From Lonicera japonica (Eukaryota > Streptophyta > Magnoliopsida > Dipsacales > Caprifoliaceae), in assembly GCA_021464415.1 (NCBI GenBank), contig CM038467.1, positions 8,201,411 through 8,265,410 of the forward strand: a stretch of 64,000 nt of DNA, given 5' to 3'. This document shows positions 25,161-36,166 of this stretch, piece by piece. The notes below the pieces were generated by a model that did not search any database, was not told where the DNA came from, and worked only from the letters and a program-made list of their open reading frames with translations. The stretch's first letter is position 1. The number at the start of each line of letters is the position of its first letter. A program made the translations under genes and the position numbers.

Positions 25161-25190
25161 GAAGAAGAAGAAGAAGAAGAAGAGGCGGCA
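25118..25190. repeat. (GAT)n/(GAA)n microsatellite
   Basis: A pure GAT run passes into GAA and then GAGGCGGC. It yields artificial poly-Asp/Glu or poly-Ser/His frames that are not genes. Confidence 0.95.
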
Positions 25191-25846
25191 ATGGTGGTGG
25201 TGGTGATGATGATGATGAAGTTGTTTAAGGGAGTGTTTAATGTTTTAATTACTAATTCAAAATAAAAAAAATGGTGTGTGTCCATAGAATAGTTAGGCTT
25301 TTTTTTTAAAGGAGTGTTACAGAATAAAGTGGAGTGTGTCAATAGCAGCTCCCTTGATTAATGCGGTTGGACACTAAAAGCATTCAATTATGCATACGAA
25401 AAAGTGTTTACATGATGGTTACTCTTCTTATCCTATAACTTTTTAAATGCTCCTATGTAAGTTTATATAATTTAGAAGTTCAATTTACCCGTTTGGTGGT
25501 TAAAGGACTGAATTAGTACGGACCTAATAATTTAGGGGCTTGTGGTTTATTTGCACAATTTGGAGTCATAATACTCTAACCTCTTGCTAATCTTTCCTCC
25601 TTGCCAAAATTAGAAATTAAAATATTTAGGTTTCGAATGCGGAGACTGTAAGAATAAACCAAACACAAAATACAATCTTGACTTCCGTGTTTGTGTTTCG
25701 AATGAGGGTTAGTGCTTTACGTGGTTGTCTATCCGCTATCATCGGGCCGGATGGCCACACATGGTGGTCCGATAAGGAAGTTGGAGCGTATAAAAGTTGC
25801 TTCGAATGAATTCTTCGCTTAGGATTTCGTTAGTGAGTAGTGGAAT

Positions 25847-27400
25847 ATGATGAAACGACCAGGGCATATGGCGATTTCGAGTCCATGGTTAGTAAACTTA
25901 CTAGGGCTTGATGCAATTGATCTTGAGTCGGTAGGAATGCACATGACTGGAAATTATACTCAACAAAGGGGATCGCCAATGAATGAGATCAAGGTGTCGG
26001 GGAAGCAATTGAATGGGAAACAGAAGGAGAATGACAATTTGATTCTCCCTATGGAAATCTCGAATAAATTGAGTGGTAATGATCCTAGGGTTGAGAATCG
26101 ATAGAGATCGAAGATTTTGGAGGGGAGATCAGAGGATGTTGCAAGCTTAATTGAAGAGCTAATTAATATGAAGCAGCAGAATGCACGAATGCGACTAGAT
26201 CTGAATGTCCTTGCTCGAAAGGTGTTAAGTAAGGTTGCGGAAAACAAAGGTAAGAGGGGGAGGAAGCAGTGAAAAAATGGGGGATATGTTTGATGAGGAG
26301 TTTCCACCCTTGAAGGGGACAGTTATAAAAAATGAGAAAGTGATGCCAGAACCAATGAATTGGGCATATGAGGTTGCTCCGACTAAAGATAGGGTAATTT
26401 GATAAAAAAAAATAGAGTATGTTTCACCTATTGTGGAAGAGGGGAAAATGTGGTTTGTATAGAGCCAAATGATGTGGAAACTGAACTTCAGCGGTGGAAG
26501 AAAGCTTTTATAGTGTATGTTTTAAGGGATAGACCTCCATTTCATGTGACGCAGGGGTTTTTAGAAAGGAAATAAGGGGGATATAAGGAGATGAAGGTGT
26601 TTTTACTGAAGACGGGAGTCTATATTGTATAGTTCAAGAATATCGAGACGAGGTAGAGGTTCTAAGGCCCGCCTCATTTGGTTCACGGATTTTAGTACTC
26701 AGGAAAGGATAGTCTTTTATTTCTTTGTTTGGCAAGCACAAATTCCGAAAATACTTTCTCGAGATTAGGGAAAAGTAGGGGTAAAACCATTCCTCTCAAA
26801 ACACATGGGATTGATTTTCTCATGTGATTTACAAGTATTTATTACAAAAATTTTGGACAATAATAGTCTTACCTAAATACTTTCCATGTTTTACCAAATA
26901 CAAGAAAAGAAACGTGACAGGAAATTTAGTTTTCCACCTCCATAGAAAAGATAAGGGAATTGATTTCTCTTCTGTGAAGCCTAAAAGTAAGGCTTGGTCT
27001 TTTGATAATAGGCTGTTAATAGTGAATCCGTGGAGTCCTGATGCTAGTATAGAGAAAGATGATATGGAGGATGTGCCTATGTGGGTAAAATTTCCTAATC
27101 TTAAGCTTTATTATTGGCTAGTGCCATAGGTAGGCCATTATTCACTGATAGAATGGCAACTGAGAGGGATAATTACTTTTGTACTAGTATATGTTGAGAT
27201 AAGTGTGGGGGTGAAGTTACCTCAAACAGTCACTTTAGAGGATGTGGATGGAAATAGATATAAGCGGAAGATTGAATATGAGTCGATTCCTGTATCTTAT
27301 GAGGCATGTAGGGTGTTTAGGCATACTGATGCTAGGTGTGTTAAAAAGTCTAAGGTAATAAAGCAATGGGTTCCTAAAAAGAGATAAAAGAAGATTCCAA
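25847..27400 (+). pseudogene. LINE ORF1 remnant (DUF4283-like)
   Basis: Pieces such as AWSFDNRLLIVNPWSPD and VPMWVKFPNLKLYYW (27000-27115) match the plant LINE ORF1 domain, which has NPWSPD and VWVKLPGL-type motifs. A region resembling the segment before a zinc knuckle (SYEACRVFRHTDARC) follows at 27205-27390. A MITE-like insertion with GCCTCATTTGGTTCACGG probably starts near 26670. Confidence 0.6.
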
Positions 27401-27734
27401 CAATGGTTAATTAAGTATGAATGAGAAGTAAAAAGAGGATGTGGTGAGAATTGATGAGATGCATGGTTCGAATCAGGGTTACAGATTGACATTACTCATC
27501 ATAGTACTGAAGGTGGATATAATGAAAAATGGGAAACTAGTAATTTAAGAGGAAGGACCAGTGCTAAGGAGGGTGTAAACTGACGATGGGTTAAGCCAAA
27601 CTGTTGGTTTTGAAGTCCTTGGAATATATTACTGATAATGTAGGGATCATGGAAAAACAAGTAGAGAAAGAAAAAGAAAAGCGCCTCTGTTGGTGAGGCC
27701 AAACAGAAACAATCAAAAAATTTAAGATGATGAG

Positions 27735-28210
27735 TTGGCTACGTGGAATATTCGGGGATTGAATGCCTTTTGTAAACATACGGCTATTAAGAAGTGTATT
27801 TTTTATGATAAGTTAAATCTTTTGTGTATAGTGGAGAATAAAATTCATAAAAACAATGTGAATCGTATTAAGAGTTTGTGCTTAAATGGGTGGAGTCTCA
27901 TTCATAATGTGCCTCAAAATGATATAGGAAGGGTGTGAATTTGCTAGAATCCAACTGTGTTAGATGTTAAAGTGGTATACACTAATATTCAGTATATTGA
28001 TTGCCAAGTGCTATGTCGGCACACTGAAAATGAGTTTTTTTTAACTACAGTATATAGATTTAATATGAGGGAGAAAAGGTACTTCCCTTATGCTTGGTGT
28101 CAGATGTATCCTAACTCTGAAGTAGAAGTGGTGGCTCCGGATATCTCCAACCACTGCCCCATTAAAGTAATAATTACGAAAGATCGCGGAGGGGAAGAAG
28201 GCCATTAAAG
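27735..28210 (+). pseudogene. LINE endonuclease (EEP) remnant
   Basis: It starts MATWNIRGLNAFCKH, with the WNIRGLN motif of LINE apurinic-like endonucleases. It continues with VENKIHKNN (usually ETKI) and ends with ISNHCPIKV (usually SDHCP). A stop near 27938 and a large internal deletion before 28070 show decay. Confidence 0.75.
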
Positions 28211-28739
28211 TTGTTTGATTTTTGGATGCAATATGAGCAATTTAGTAGTGTGCTACATGAGTCGTGGGGGCAAGGTTGTAATGGTACTGAAATGTATCAA
28301 CTGTACATAAACTTAAAAAGTTGAAGCTTCATTTTAAAACGTTGAATAAAAAGCATTTTAGCAGCATCACAGAGAAAATGAGCAAGGCAAAAGCTGAGTT
28401 AAGGAAGATCTAAAAGAGTAAGCAACATAGTGGGGTTACTAATGTACAAAGACAGGATAAGCTAGAATGTAATTTAAAGTATGTTAATCTTTGTAAGACA
28501 TGTGAGTTGTTCTATAAATAGAAATCAATGGTGTAATGGTTGAAAAAATAAAACAATAATACAGCTTATTTCTTTAAGAAAGTGAATGGGCACCGAGCTA
28601 GGAACAATATTATGAGCATTGCTAGTTTAGATGGGCAAAGAATTGGTGGGGGGAGGATGTTCATAGAGGAGCTATTAGGTTTTTCACCAATCTGCTAGGA
28701 GTTCAACATGAGGAAGTTCATGATCCTACCAAAGTGTAA

Positions 28740-30120
28740 AGTGTCATGACTAAAAGACTTGACGAAGAGCAAAAAATGAGGCTGTGTGCTCTGGTTACTC
28801 CTGATGAGATTAAACAAGCTATGTTTTCCATTAGCTCTAAGAAAGCACCGGGGCCGGATAGGTATACCTCAGGTTTCTTCAAAAAGAACTGGGAATGTGT
28901 TTATAGGATGTAGTGGCAACAGTGCTTAAGTTTTTTTCTAATGGTCAGATGCTAAAGGCAAGGAATGATATTTCCCTTATGCTTATCCCTAAAATTTCTA
29001 TCGCTAATACTACGAGGGATTTTTTACACATAATGCCTTTCATTGTGGGCTAGCAGCATTCAACCTTTATTTAAGGAAGAGACATAGTGGATAATGTCTT
29101 ATTTATGCAGGAAATTGTTAGAAATTATCATAGGGAAGGGGTAGACCTAGATGTTTTTCAAAGTTAACATTCAAAAGGCATATGACTCAGTGCAATGGAG
29201 TTTTCTATAGGAGGTTATGGCCGCTATGCAATTTCCAGTTCAAGTCATTGAATAGGTAAAATAATGCGTTACTGCAACTCAGTACTCTATTAACATGAAT
29301 GGTGCTTTATAGGGTTATTTTGGGGCAAAAAGGGACTTAGATAAGGTGATCCATTGTCACCTTATCTATTTCTTTTTGTGATGGAAGCATTTTCCAGTTT
29401 ACTTCAAAGTAAAATAGTTCAAAGCAATTTTCAATATCATCCGAAGTGCGAGCAACTAATGGTGTCACATGTGTGTTTTGCTAACGACTTATTTCTTTTA
29501 TCCAATGCTAATTTGGAGTTTGTAGGAGTTTTGAAGGCTGCTTTAGTGGAGTTTGAGATCTATCAGGTTTGTAACCAAATCTTCAAAAGAGCAGTGTTTT
29601 CTTAGTAGGGATTGATGATTAAATGAATGTAAGGATATGTCAATTAATAGAGGAAAAAGTTTTACCAGTTAGGTACTTAGGGGTACCTTTAATTTATGGA
29701 AGGTTCAAATATGATGATTGTGCGGATTTGCAAAATATAATTTTAGGGAAAATTACTAGCTGCCATGCTAAAGTTTTATTATACATAGGCAGGGTGAAAC
29801 TCATAATTACTGTGCTATATAGCATCCATACATACTAGAGTATAATTTTCCTTCTACCAAAATGGTTGCTGAAAAATATTTATGGTATTCTTCGAAAATC
29901 CAAATGGAGTGGGGTGGAAAAGAGGAAGGTTACGGCCTGGGAAGGGGGCTTGGGTATTCCCGGTAACTAATGAAGCTAATATGGCTCGTCATTTGTGGGA
30001 TTTAATAAAAAAAAAAGACAATTTCATGGTGCCACATATATATGCTTCGGAATCAAAACCTATGGAACTGCTCTTGGGGGCTTAACGTTTCTTGGACCTG
30101 GCTTAAACTCATGAAACTTA
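28740..30120 (+). pseudogene. LINE reverse transcriptase remnant
   Basis: Recognisable parts are TPDEIKQAMFSISSKKAPGP (28800-28860), YDSVQWSFL (near 29176), SPYLFLFVMEAFSSLL (29354-29405), CFANDLFLLSNA in place of the catalytic FADD (29475-29510), and LPVRYLGVPLIYGRF (29650-29705). The catalytic DD reads ND, and multiple stops are present. Confidence 0.8.
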
Positions 30121-30128
30121 GGGATAGC

Positions 30129-32020
30129 TGATAAAGCATATTTCCTTCGTAAGAAAACACTTGATTAAAAACCCTAACTTTACTAAACTACATTAATAAC
30201 ATAGATAGCTAGAGTAAGGCATCGAATCCACAGGGAACAAAAGTTAGAATTTGTATTAATCTAATTACTTTTATTACATAAAAAACAATATTACATCGAA
30301 AATTAAACTGCACACTAATCTAATAAAAAAAAAAATAAAAAAAATATTACTAAGATAGTTGGACGAAATTTCAAATAATCCTCTACTTCGAATTACATCT
30401 AATAAAAAGTACAGAAAACCCGCAATAGACTTGCATGTGGAATTTTTTTTCCTTCTTAACCCTCACAATACAATTTCAATGAAAAGATATATCTTGTAAA
30501 AATACAAATAACCTCACCACCTAATATTATACCACGAAAATTAACGCTCAAAATTTCATTATGTTCTTTCATAATAAAGATATATTGGTTAAAAATATGA
30601 ATAACCTCTACGCGACATCGCATAACGAAAATTAGGAGTTTCCTCTACGCAACATCGCATAACAAAGATTAGGAGTTTTCAGAACCCTCACCATGTTTCT
30701 CTCAATGAAAGATACATCTGCTAAAATCGTAGACAATTTCCCAAAAAGAGTTGCACAATGGGAGTTGAGAATTAAAGATTGTAATTAAAGGTTTGATAGG
30801 ATATTTCTTTATGAAGAATAACTTTATAAATAGAAGAAAAGTTAGGATTTAATGAGAAAAATATAGAAAGATGTTAAATAAGGATATAATTTTATAGCAG
30901 TAAGTAGAGATGTGCATCGGTTCGAAACCAGTATATTTATTATAATCCACCAACCGATCCAATCCAATCTAACATGACTTTATATTTTAGAATCTAATCC
31001 AATCTGACTTGATTTCAAAATCCAATCCAATCCGATCCAATTTGACATTGGATTGGATTGGTTCAAAACTGATGTCTTTTATGTAAAGATTATTTAAGTT
31101 TCATAACACGCAGAACAAATCTAATCAATTTCACAATGACCAAGACAATATAAATAAAAAGTTCCCTTCATTAGTAAAATAAAATCTTAATTAACTCATT
31201 CTATATTAAAGTCTAATTCATTAGTAAAATAAAATAGAAGTAAATTAGGGTTTACTTATTGGGTTCTTTTATATATGTAGTAATAATAAAGTGTACGCGG
31301 TCTATATTAATAACTCAGTGTATAATAATAACCAATTACGTAAATGACAAGTGTCATTTTTAATTGAGGTTGGATTGGATCGGTTTGATATTAGTTTAGC
31401 CAAGGTGATAACCAAACCGATCCAAAGTTTGGTCGGTTTTCTAAAACGCAAACCAATCCAACCCACTAGTTTCACCGAATCCAATCAAGATTGGATTAGA
31501 TTGGACTGGTCAGTTTGAGCGGATCGGACTGGATTCTGCACACCCCAAGCAGTAAGGAGCAACAAATAAAATGGAGGTTAGGGCTTTATTTTTGGTGTTT
31601 GGTGTTCACATCTTAATTTTTGTCACTGTGCACGGGCAGTATCTTCGGAACTGTTTTCGACAAAGTAAACCTCTAAATTTGACAAAACTCGAAACACGAA
31701 AGTTGTAGGTCTTCGAATCTTCTTTCTAGCCATATAAAGAACTCCAAAATTCAAGTTTTGAGCGAGAAGATATGTTCAAAATACCGAATTGCTGCATAAC
31801 TTTCTCAAATATAATTCTTGTTTCAAGATTGCTTTGATTTGCTTTTTCTTGACTTCAATACTTTATTTAATAAATTCAGCACTTTTTCGATATTTTCTTC
31901 ACTAACTCTATAATTATTACAATGTACTAAAAATAAATAAAATAGAGAACTTTTACAACCTAAAGTGGACAAACAAAAATTAATGAGTGGTCTAAAATAT
32001 GCACTAAACCATGCACGTCA
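30129..32020. mobile_element. Solo LTR inserted in the LINE
   Basis: It begins TGATAAAGCATATTTCC and ends CATGCACGTCA, with a perfect 5-bp target duplication ATAGC at 30124-30128 and 32021-32025. Removing it brings the two halves of the LINE protein frame together. The 1892-bp length includes a nested hAT MITE, so the original LTR was about 1.24 kb. No retroelement genes are inside. The orientation is unknown. Confidence 0.75.
30905..31547. mobile_element. hAT-type MITE nested in the solo LTR
   Basis: The left end TAGAGATGTGCATCGG and the right end, reverse-complemented, TGGGGTGTGCAGAATCC are hAT-like. They are flanked by AGCAGTAAG on both sides (30896-30904 and 31548-31556). The interior is rich in GATTGGATTGG and its complement, typical of such elements. 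No coding sequence. Confidence 0.7.
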
Positions 32021-32818
32021 ATAGCATTCATAATTGTATTAGAGTGGCGGTGGGGAATGGTATAAATGCGTTCACCTGGTATGATCAGTGGCATCCCCAT
32101 GGTCCTATGGCTGCTAAATATGGGAATAGACTGATTTATGATGCTGCTAGTACTCACACTAGCAAATTGTGTGAACACATTGAGAATGGCCCGTGGATTT
32201 TTCCGTGCGTCTGCTACTCTTAGGAGGATTGTGACTGCATTGCCAAATATTGATCCTTCCCAAAATGATAAAATGGAGTGGGTTCCTAGTGCATCTAAGG
32301 AATTCACCAGTGGATCTGAGTTTTATACGATGCAGGAGAAATAGGGTGAGTTGGGGTTCAGTGGTTTGGTTTAGGGGACATGTGCCTAGATTGGCTTTCA
32401 TTCTTTGGTTAACCTTTAAGCAAAGGCTGTTAATCAGAGGTAAACTACGTAGCTGGGGATGTATAACTGAAGATACGTGCATGCTGTGTGATGGAAATTC
32501 TGAGGATGTGGATCATCTGTTTTTTAGGTGTGGATTCTCTAAGCTGATATTGAAAGAGGTGCTGCGAGGAAATGGATTAATCAGGGATAATGATAATTGG
32601 ACAGGGGAAAATGTTAAAGCTGAGGTGGAAACAAAAGGCAAAAAATTTCAGGCCTATTTAGGATGCTTGACTGTTGCTGCTGCTGTCTACTTCATCTGGC
32701 AGGAATGTACTCATAGAATATTCAATAGAAAGCTTCATGATTGGCAGTTTATTCTTCAGAAGATAGAGGGGTTGGTAAAGGAAGCTACATTGGATTGGAG
32801 AGCTCCAAGAACCTTTTA
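32005..32818 (+). pseudogene. LINE C-terminal region (zf-RVT)
   Basis: IRVAVGNGINAFTWYDQWHP (near 32040-32100) is followed by LAFILWLTFKQRLLIRGKL, then CMLCDGNSEDVDHLFFRC (32478-32531). The last is the zinc-binding motif (C-x2-C...H-x4-C) of plant LINEs. The frame is open from 32250 to 32818, the best preserved stretch of the LINE. Confidence 0.75.
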
Positions 32819-33043
32819 GAACTGGATCTTATACAAGGAGTGGGGCCTGTGTGATTATAAACTGCTTAGTTAGGTTCTGTGTGATGTTATAGTGCTGTGT
32901 GTATGTGTGGTTTAGTTGTTGGATTTTCTTTTTGTTTAGAGCTGTGATGCTTGGTTAGGGCTGAGAGGCTGTGAGGCAGGCGTTTTCTTGTACATGTTGC
33001 GTAGTTTACTATTTTTTACATATCATTCAAAAAAGAAAAGGTT

Positions 33044-33125
33044 AAGAAAGTAACAAGTAGCCAGCGGTTAAGGATCCTATTTAATCCTCACAAGTGTAAG
33101 GTTTTAAGCCATATTGTTTGCGCTA
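33044..33125 (+). mobile_element. Possible short SINE remnant
   Basis: AGTAGCCAGCGGTTAAGG resembles a tRNA A box, and AAGGTTTTAAGCCA a decayed B box, about 45 bp apart. It follows directly on the LINE tail. The evidence is weak. Confidence 0.25.
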
Positions 33126-33784
33126 ATAATATAATTTTTTTGTGAAATTAAAGCATGAAGGGCAAAATCGTCATATTAAAAACCTGACACAGTTTCGAGA
33201 CCATTGAAATGGTGGCTATATAATAGTAGATGTATAATTAACCTTCTTGTTTCTCATTGTTTGGAAAACGAGGCAAAATTAAATTTTGGATCATAAAAAC
33301 GTAAGGAAGCAAATTTTGCATCTTTCCCTGCTCGGTTACACTTGAGATTTTTGGCTGTTCATATTATGGAACCATTTCGTGTAACTTATCTTCACTTGGA
33401 AATGAGCAATACTACATAACCTAGAAAAAAATTCAAAAGCATAACGCAAAAGCAAGTACAAATGTAACGCAACCACTCATCATTTTGTCTTTCTCATATT
33501 ACAGTACTAACATGTGGTTCAAATTCATTTGGGTTACACTTTTGTGATATTTTTTGAGGTCACTAGTATTTTCCCTTGGAAATATCACTTAGTGAGTAAG
33601 AATGCAAGAATTCAAAAATATCAAAAAAGACGACAAAATATCACTTAGTGTCACAGGACTTCACAGCTAATCATCATGAAAAAGTTTGAAGTCGCAGCTC
33701 AAATGCGTGATAGTTTTAAGATTATAGAGTAATGTTACTGCCAAGCTAATCAAATAGGTAAGCAACCCAATTTAATTCTTTACA
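33126..33784. other. Intergenic, nothing recognised
   Basis: AT-rich DNA between the LINE and the duplicated 3' end of the PLP-fold gene, with no open frame or repeat of note. Confidence 0.4.
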
Positions 33785-34375
33785 ATCCTACTCCCAAGCT
33801 TCTGGGGACTTATCAACAAGTGACCCTTGGTGGGTAGCAGGTTGTTAGAAGCTGAAGTCTACCTCAAGTACTCAACAATGTTATGATACAAAATTATGCT
33901 GATCAACAGATTAGAAGTGCTTGACAATTTGAGCTTTTAACAACTGTTAACCAAGTACCTGCAACAAGTATAATTGTACAAATATCTAACATTGTAACCA
34001 CGAGGCACAAGCATCGAGGCATTTAGTGTTGCCATGCTTTCTTAATCTGAAGCAGCATACTTGCCCATTTAGCATGATATAATTCAGCTTTTGAGAAAGC
34101 GAAACTATTCAATTTGTTTAGGATGCAAATTTTTTTCAAGATATAACAGTACTGTTATCATGCTACAAGGGGGCAATTGCTTTTGATGTGATTAATGTAA
34201 ACTGGTTCGAAAACCGTACAAACACTTGTTATTCATGTACTTGAACTGAAGCTGCAGTATGAAAATATTTCCTCCCGACCAAGAGGCAGGTGATCTTTAA
34301 ACGGTGTGCATGGTACTATCAGGACTACAAAGAACAAAAGCCTGTGGAGTGCGAGGTTCAAAGCAACCCAAGATT
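33785..34375 (-). pseudogene. Tandem partial copy of the PLP-fold gene 3' end
   Basis: It aligns along its length with 34405-35035, which covers the 3' flank and last roughly 45 codons of the neighbouring gene. Shared stretches include CTTGTTATTCATGTACTTGA and ACCAAGAGGCAGGTGATCTT. The two copies differ by many small indels, so the duplication is not recent. Only the terminal coding part (about 34240-34370) is represented. Confidence 0.7.
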
Positions 34376-34898
34376 AATTCATTCTTAACAGAAAAATCTT
34401 TAGTCTGCTTGCCAAGCTTCTGGAGACAATCTCAACAAGTGGACCCTTGGCAGGTAGGGTAGCACGTTGTTAGCATGCAGCTGAATTCTACCTCAGTACT
34501 CAACAACAGTATCATACCATTTTATGCTGAACAACCAGAATACATGGAGTGCTTGACTCGACTGACTATTTGTGCTTTTAACAACTGTTAACCATGAGTA
34601 AACAAAAAATATCTGCAACAAGTACAATTGTACAAATATCTAACACTGTAACCACGAACAAGGCGCAAGCGTCGAGGCATTTAGCGTTGCCATGCTTACT
34701 TGATCTCGAGTAGAGAAGCATATATACCTACCCATTTGGCATGGATATAGTTCAGCTTTTGAGAAAGTAAAACTATTCAATTCGTTTAGGATCGATGCAA
34801 AAAATTTCAAGATAGACCAATCTTGTTATCATGCCACAAGGGGTAATTGTCTTTGATGAGTTTAATGTAAACTGGTTCGAAATTCGTAAAAATGCTTG

Positions 34899-36166
34899 TT
34901 ATTCATGTACTTGAGCTGAAGCTGCAGTATCAAAGGATTTCCTCCTGACCAAGAGGCAGGTGATCTTTGAAGAGTGAGCATGTGTACTATCAGTACTACA
35001 AAGAACAAAATCGGGCCTGTGGAGTGCAAGGTTTAACCGATCTTCGCCCACAACAAGTGCGGTCGCATCAAGAAGAACGTGCCACGCATTACGATGGGCT
35101 TCAGACACCCAATGCATTGAGTAGCGGGTTCCGTTCACATCAGCCGGATAAGAAAAAAGCCCCTTTGGGCTATGTTTACTCTTCCTTCTGAAATACTGAC
35201 TCAGTTGTGATCCCTTGATCCTCAAATCCAACCAAGCCTCAGGTGCTACAATCACTTTCGATTCCTTGTAACTTGCAAATTCCCTTATATAATCCTCTTC
35301 TTCCTTTACAATTGTCATGTAGAAGTTTCCCCTAAAGAACGGGTAGCTCTCGCCAATCAACATCATCGCATCTTTGTAGTTTGGAGTGAAAAGAACAAGG
35401 TACTCCTCATCGGGTAGCCCACAGTGTCTTAAGACTTTGTTTCGGGCCTGGATTTCGGGGATTGAGATGAAACTCCCCAAAAATGAGGATTTCTTTGCAA
35501 GGATATCTAATAATCTTGATGCCTCTAATTGTGTTTTGTCTAGATCAGGTAAATTGCTTCCAAATGACGGGGTGACCGAGTCTCTAAACCCACCTCTAGG
35601 TGACTTTCGCTTGTCATCAGGCGAGGGCTCACACGGCTCTTCTTTGATGCAGAGATCATAGAGGTCAGTCTTTTCTCCTCCTTCCACAAGGGCATTTGAG
35701 TATTCCGGGTATTTTGCAAGAACATATTGCTCAACGTATTGCATTTCTGTGGGCGTGATCGGTCCTGACCATCTCAGGTCAAGACCGTGGAGTGTCGATA
35801 TGGCTTCGGCCACTATGTGAGCTGGAATCACTGTATGCCTTTTCTGTTACATACCAAATTATTGTACATCAGAACTTGGTATCAAATTAAAGAAATGAAT
35901 AAATTTACATTAGAATTGAATTTACCTTGAAAACCATACTGCTTGGTCTGCCATTTACTATTGGTGATTTAGGACTAGAAGTGAACAAGGCTTTCCTCAT
36001 ATCATTGCCTTCCATTGTTGCCTGATTTGTTGATATAATAGTTAGTGTTAATGAATCACAAAATTTTGCGTAAACTTTATAGAATTGCACTTAAATATGG
36101 AAGACAAGTGCTTACCTTATTCGATCTTGCCTGTATGATCATCTTTTCTTCAGTGTTCCTTCCCAT
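34899..36166 (-). CDS. PLP-dependent-transferase-fold protein (molybdenum-cofactor-sulfurase-like)
   Basis: Three exons on the minus strand: 36166-36116, 36021-35926 and 35843-34899, all joined in phase 0 (donors GTAAGC and GTAAAT, acceptors TCAG and ACAG). The product is 363 residues and starts MGRNTEEKMIIQARSNK. The C-terminal two thirds resemble the class-V aminotransferase fold of plant molybdenum-cofactor-sulfurase-like proteins: EYLVLFTPNYKDAMMLIGES, SPKGLFSYPADVNGTRYS, WHVLLDATALVVG, RPDFVLCSTDST and ITCLLVRRKSFDT. The Asp in LLDATAL would hold the pyridine nitrogen of PLP. Where class-V enzymes carry S-x-H-K, this protein has STDSTHAHSSK, so the Schiff-base lysine seems displaced or missing and catalysis is doubtful. 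A serine- and charge-rich linker lies at residues about 105-145. The exact orthologue is not certain. Confidence 0.75.

Larger units (their letters stand above)
24266..25353. mobile_element. Non-autonomous Mutator-like element
   Basis: The left end GGGGGCTACTATTGACAC and the right end, reverse-complemented, GGGAGCTGCTATTGACAC match at 16 of 18 positions. The 8-bp sequence TTGATTAA flanks both sides (24258-24265 and 25354-25361). The subterminal regions repeat AACACTCC and ACACACCAT many times, as expected for transposase-binding repeats. There is no transposase. The interior holds a palindrome array and a GAT/GAA microsatellite. The target duplication length and G-rich ends favour Mutator over hAT, but the superfamily call is inference. 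Confidence 0.75.
25650..33025 (+). mobile_element. Decayed L1-type LINE, interrupted by a solo LTR
   Basis: On the plus strand, in order, lie an ORF1-like part (DUF4283-type), an endonuclease, a reverse transcriptase and a C-terminal zf-RVT part. A short 3' tail ends in an A-rich stretch near 33030. Stops and frameshifts are frequent in every part. The 3' portion is split by an LTR insertion at 30129-32020. No target-site duplication was found for the LINE itself. Confidence 0.8.

Noticed and set aside
25050..25265. Open frames encoding poly-Asp/Glu, poly-Ser or poly-His
   Set aside because: These are translations of a GAT/GAA microsatellite inside a transposon.
34967..35661. Plus-strand open frames opposite the PLP-fold gene
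   Set aside because: They are shadows of the well-supported minus-strand exon.
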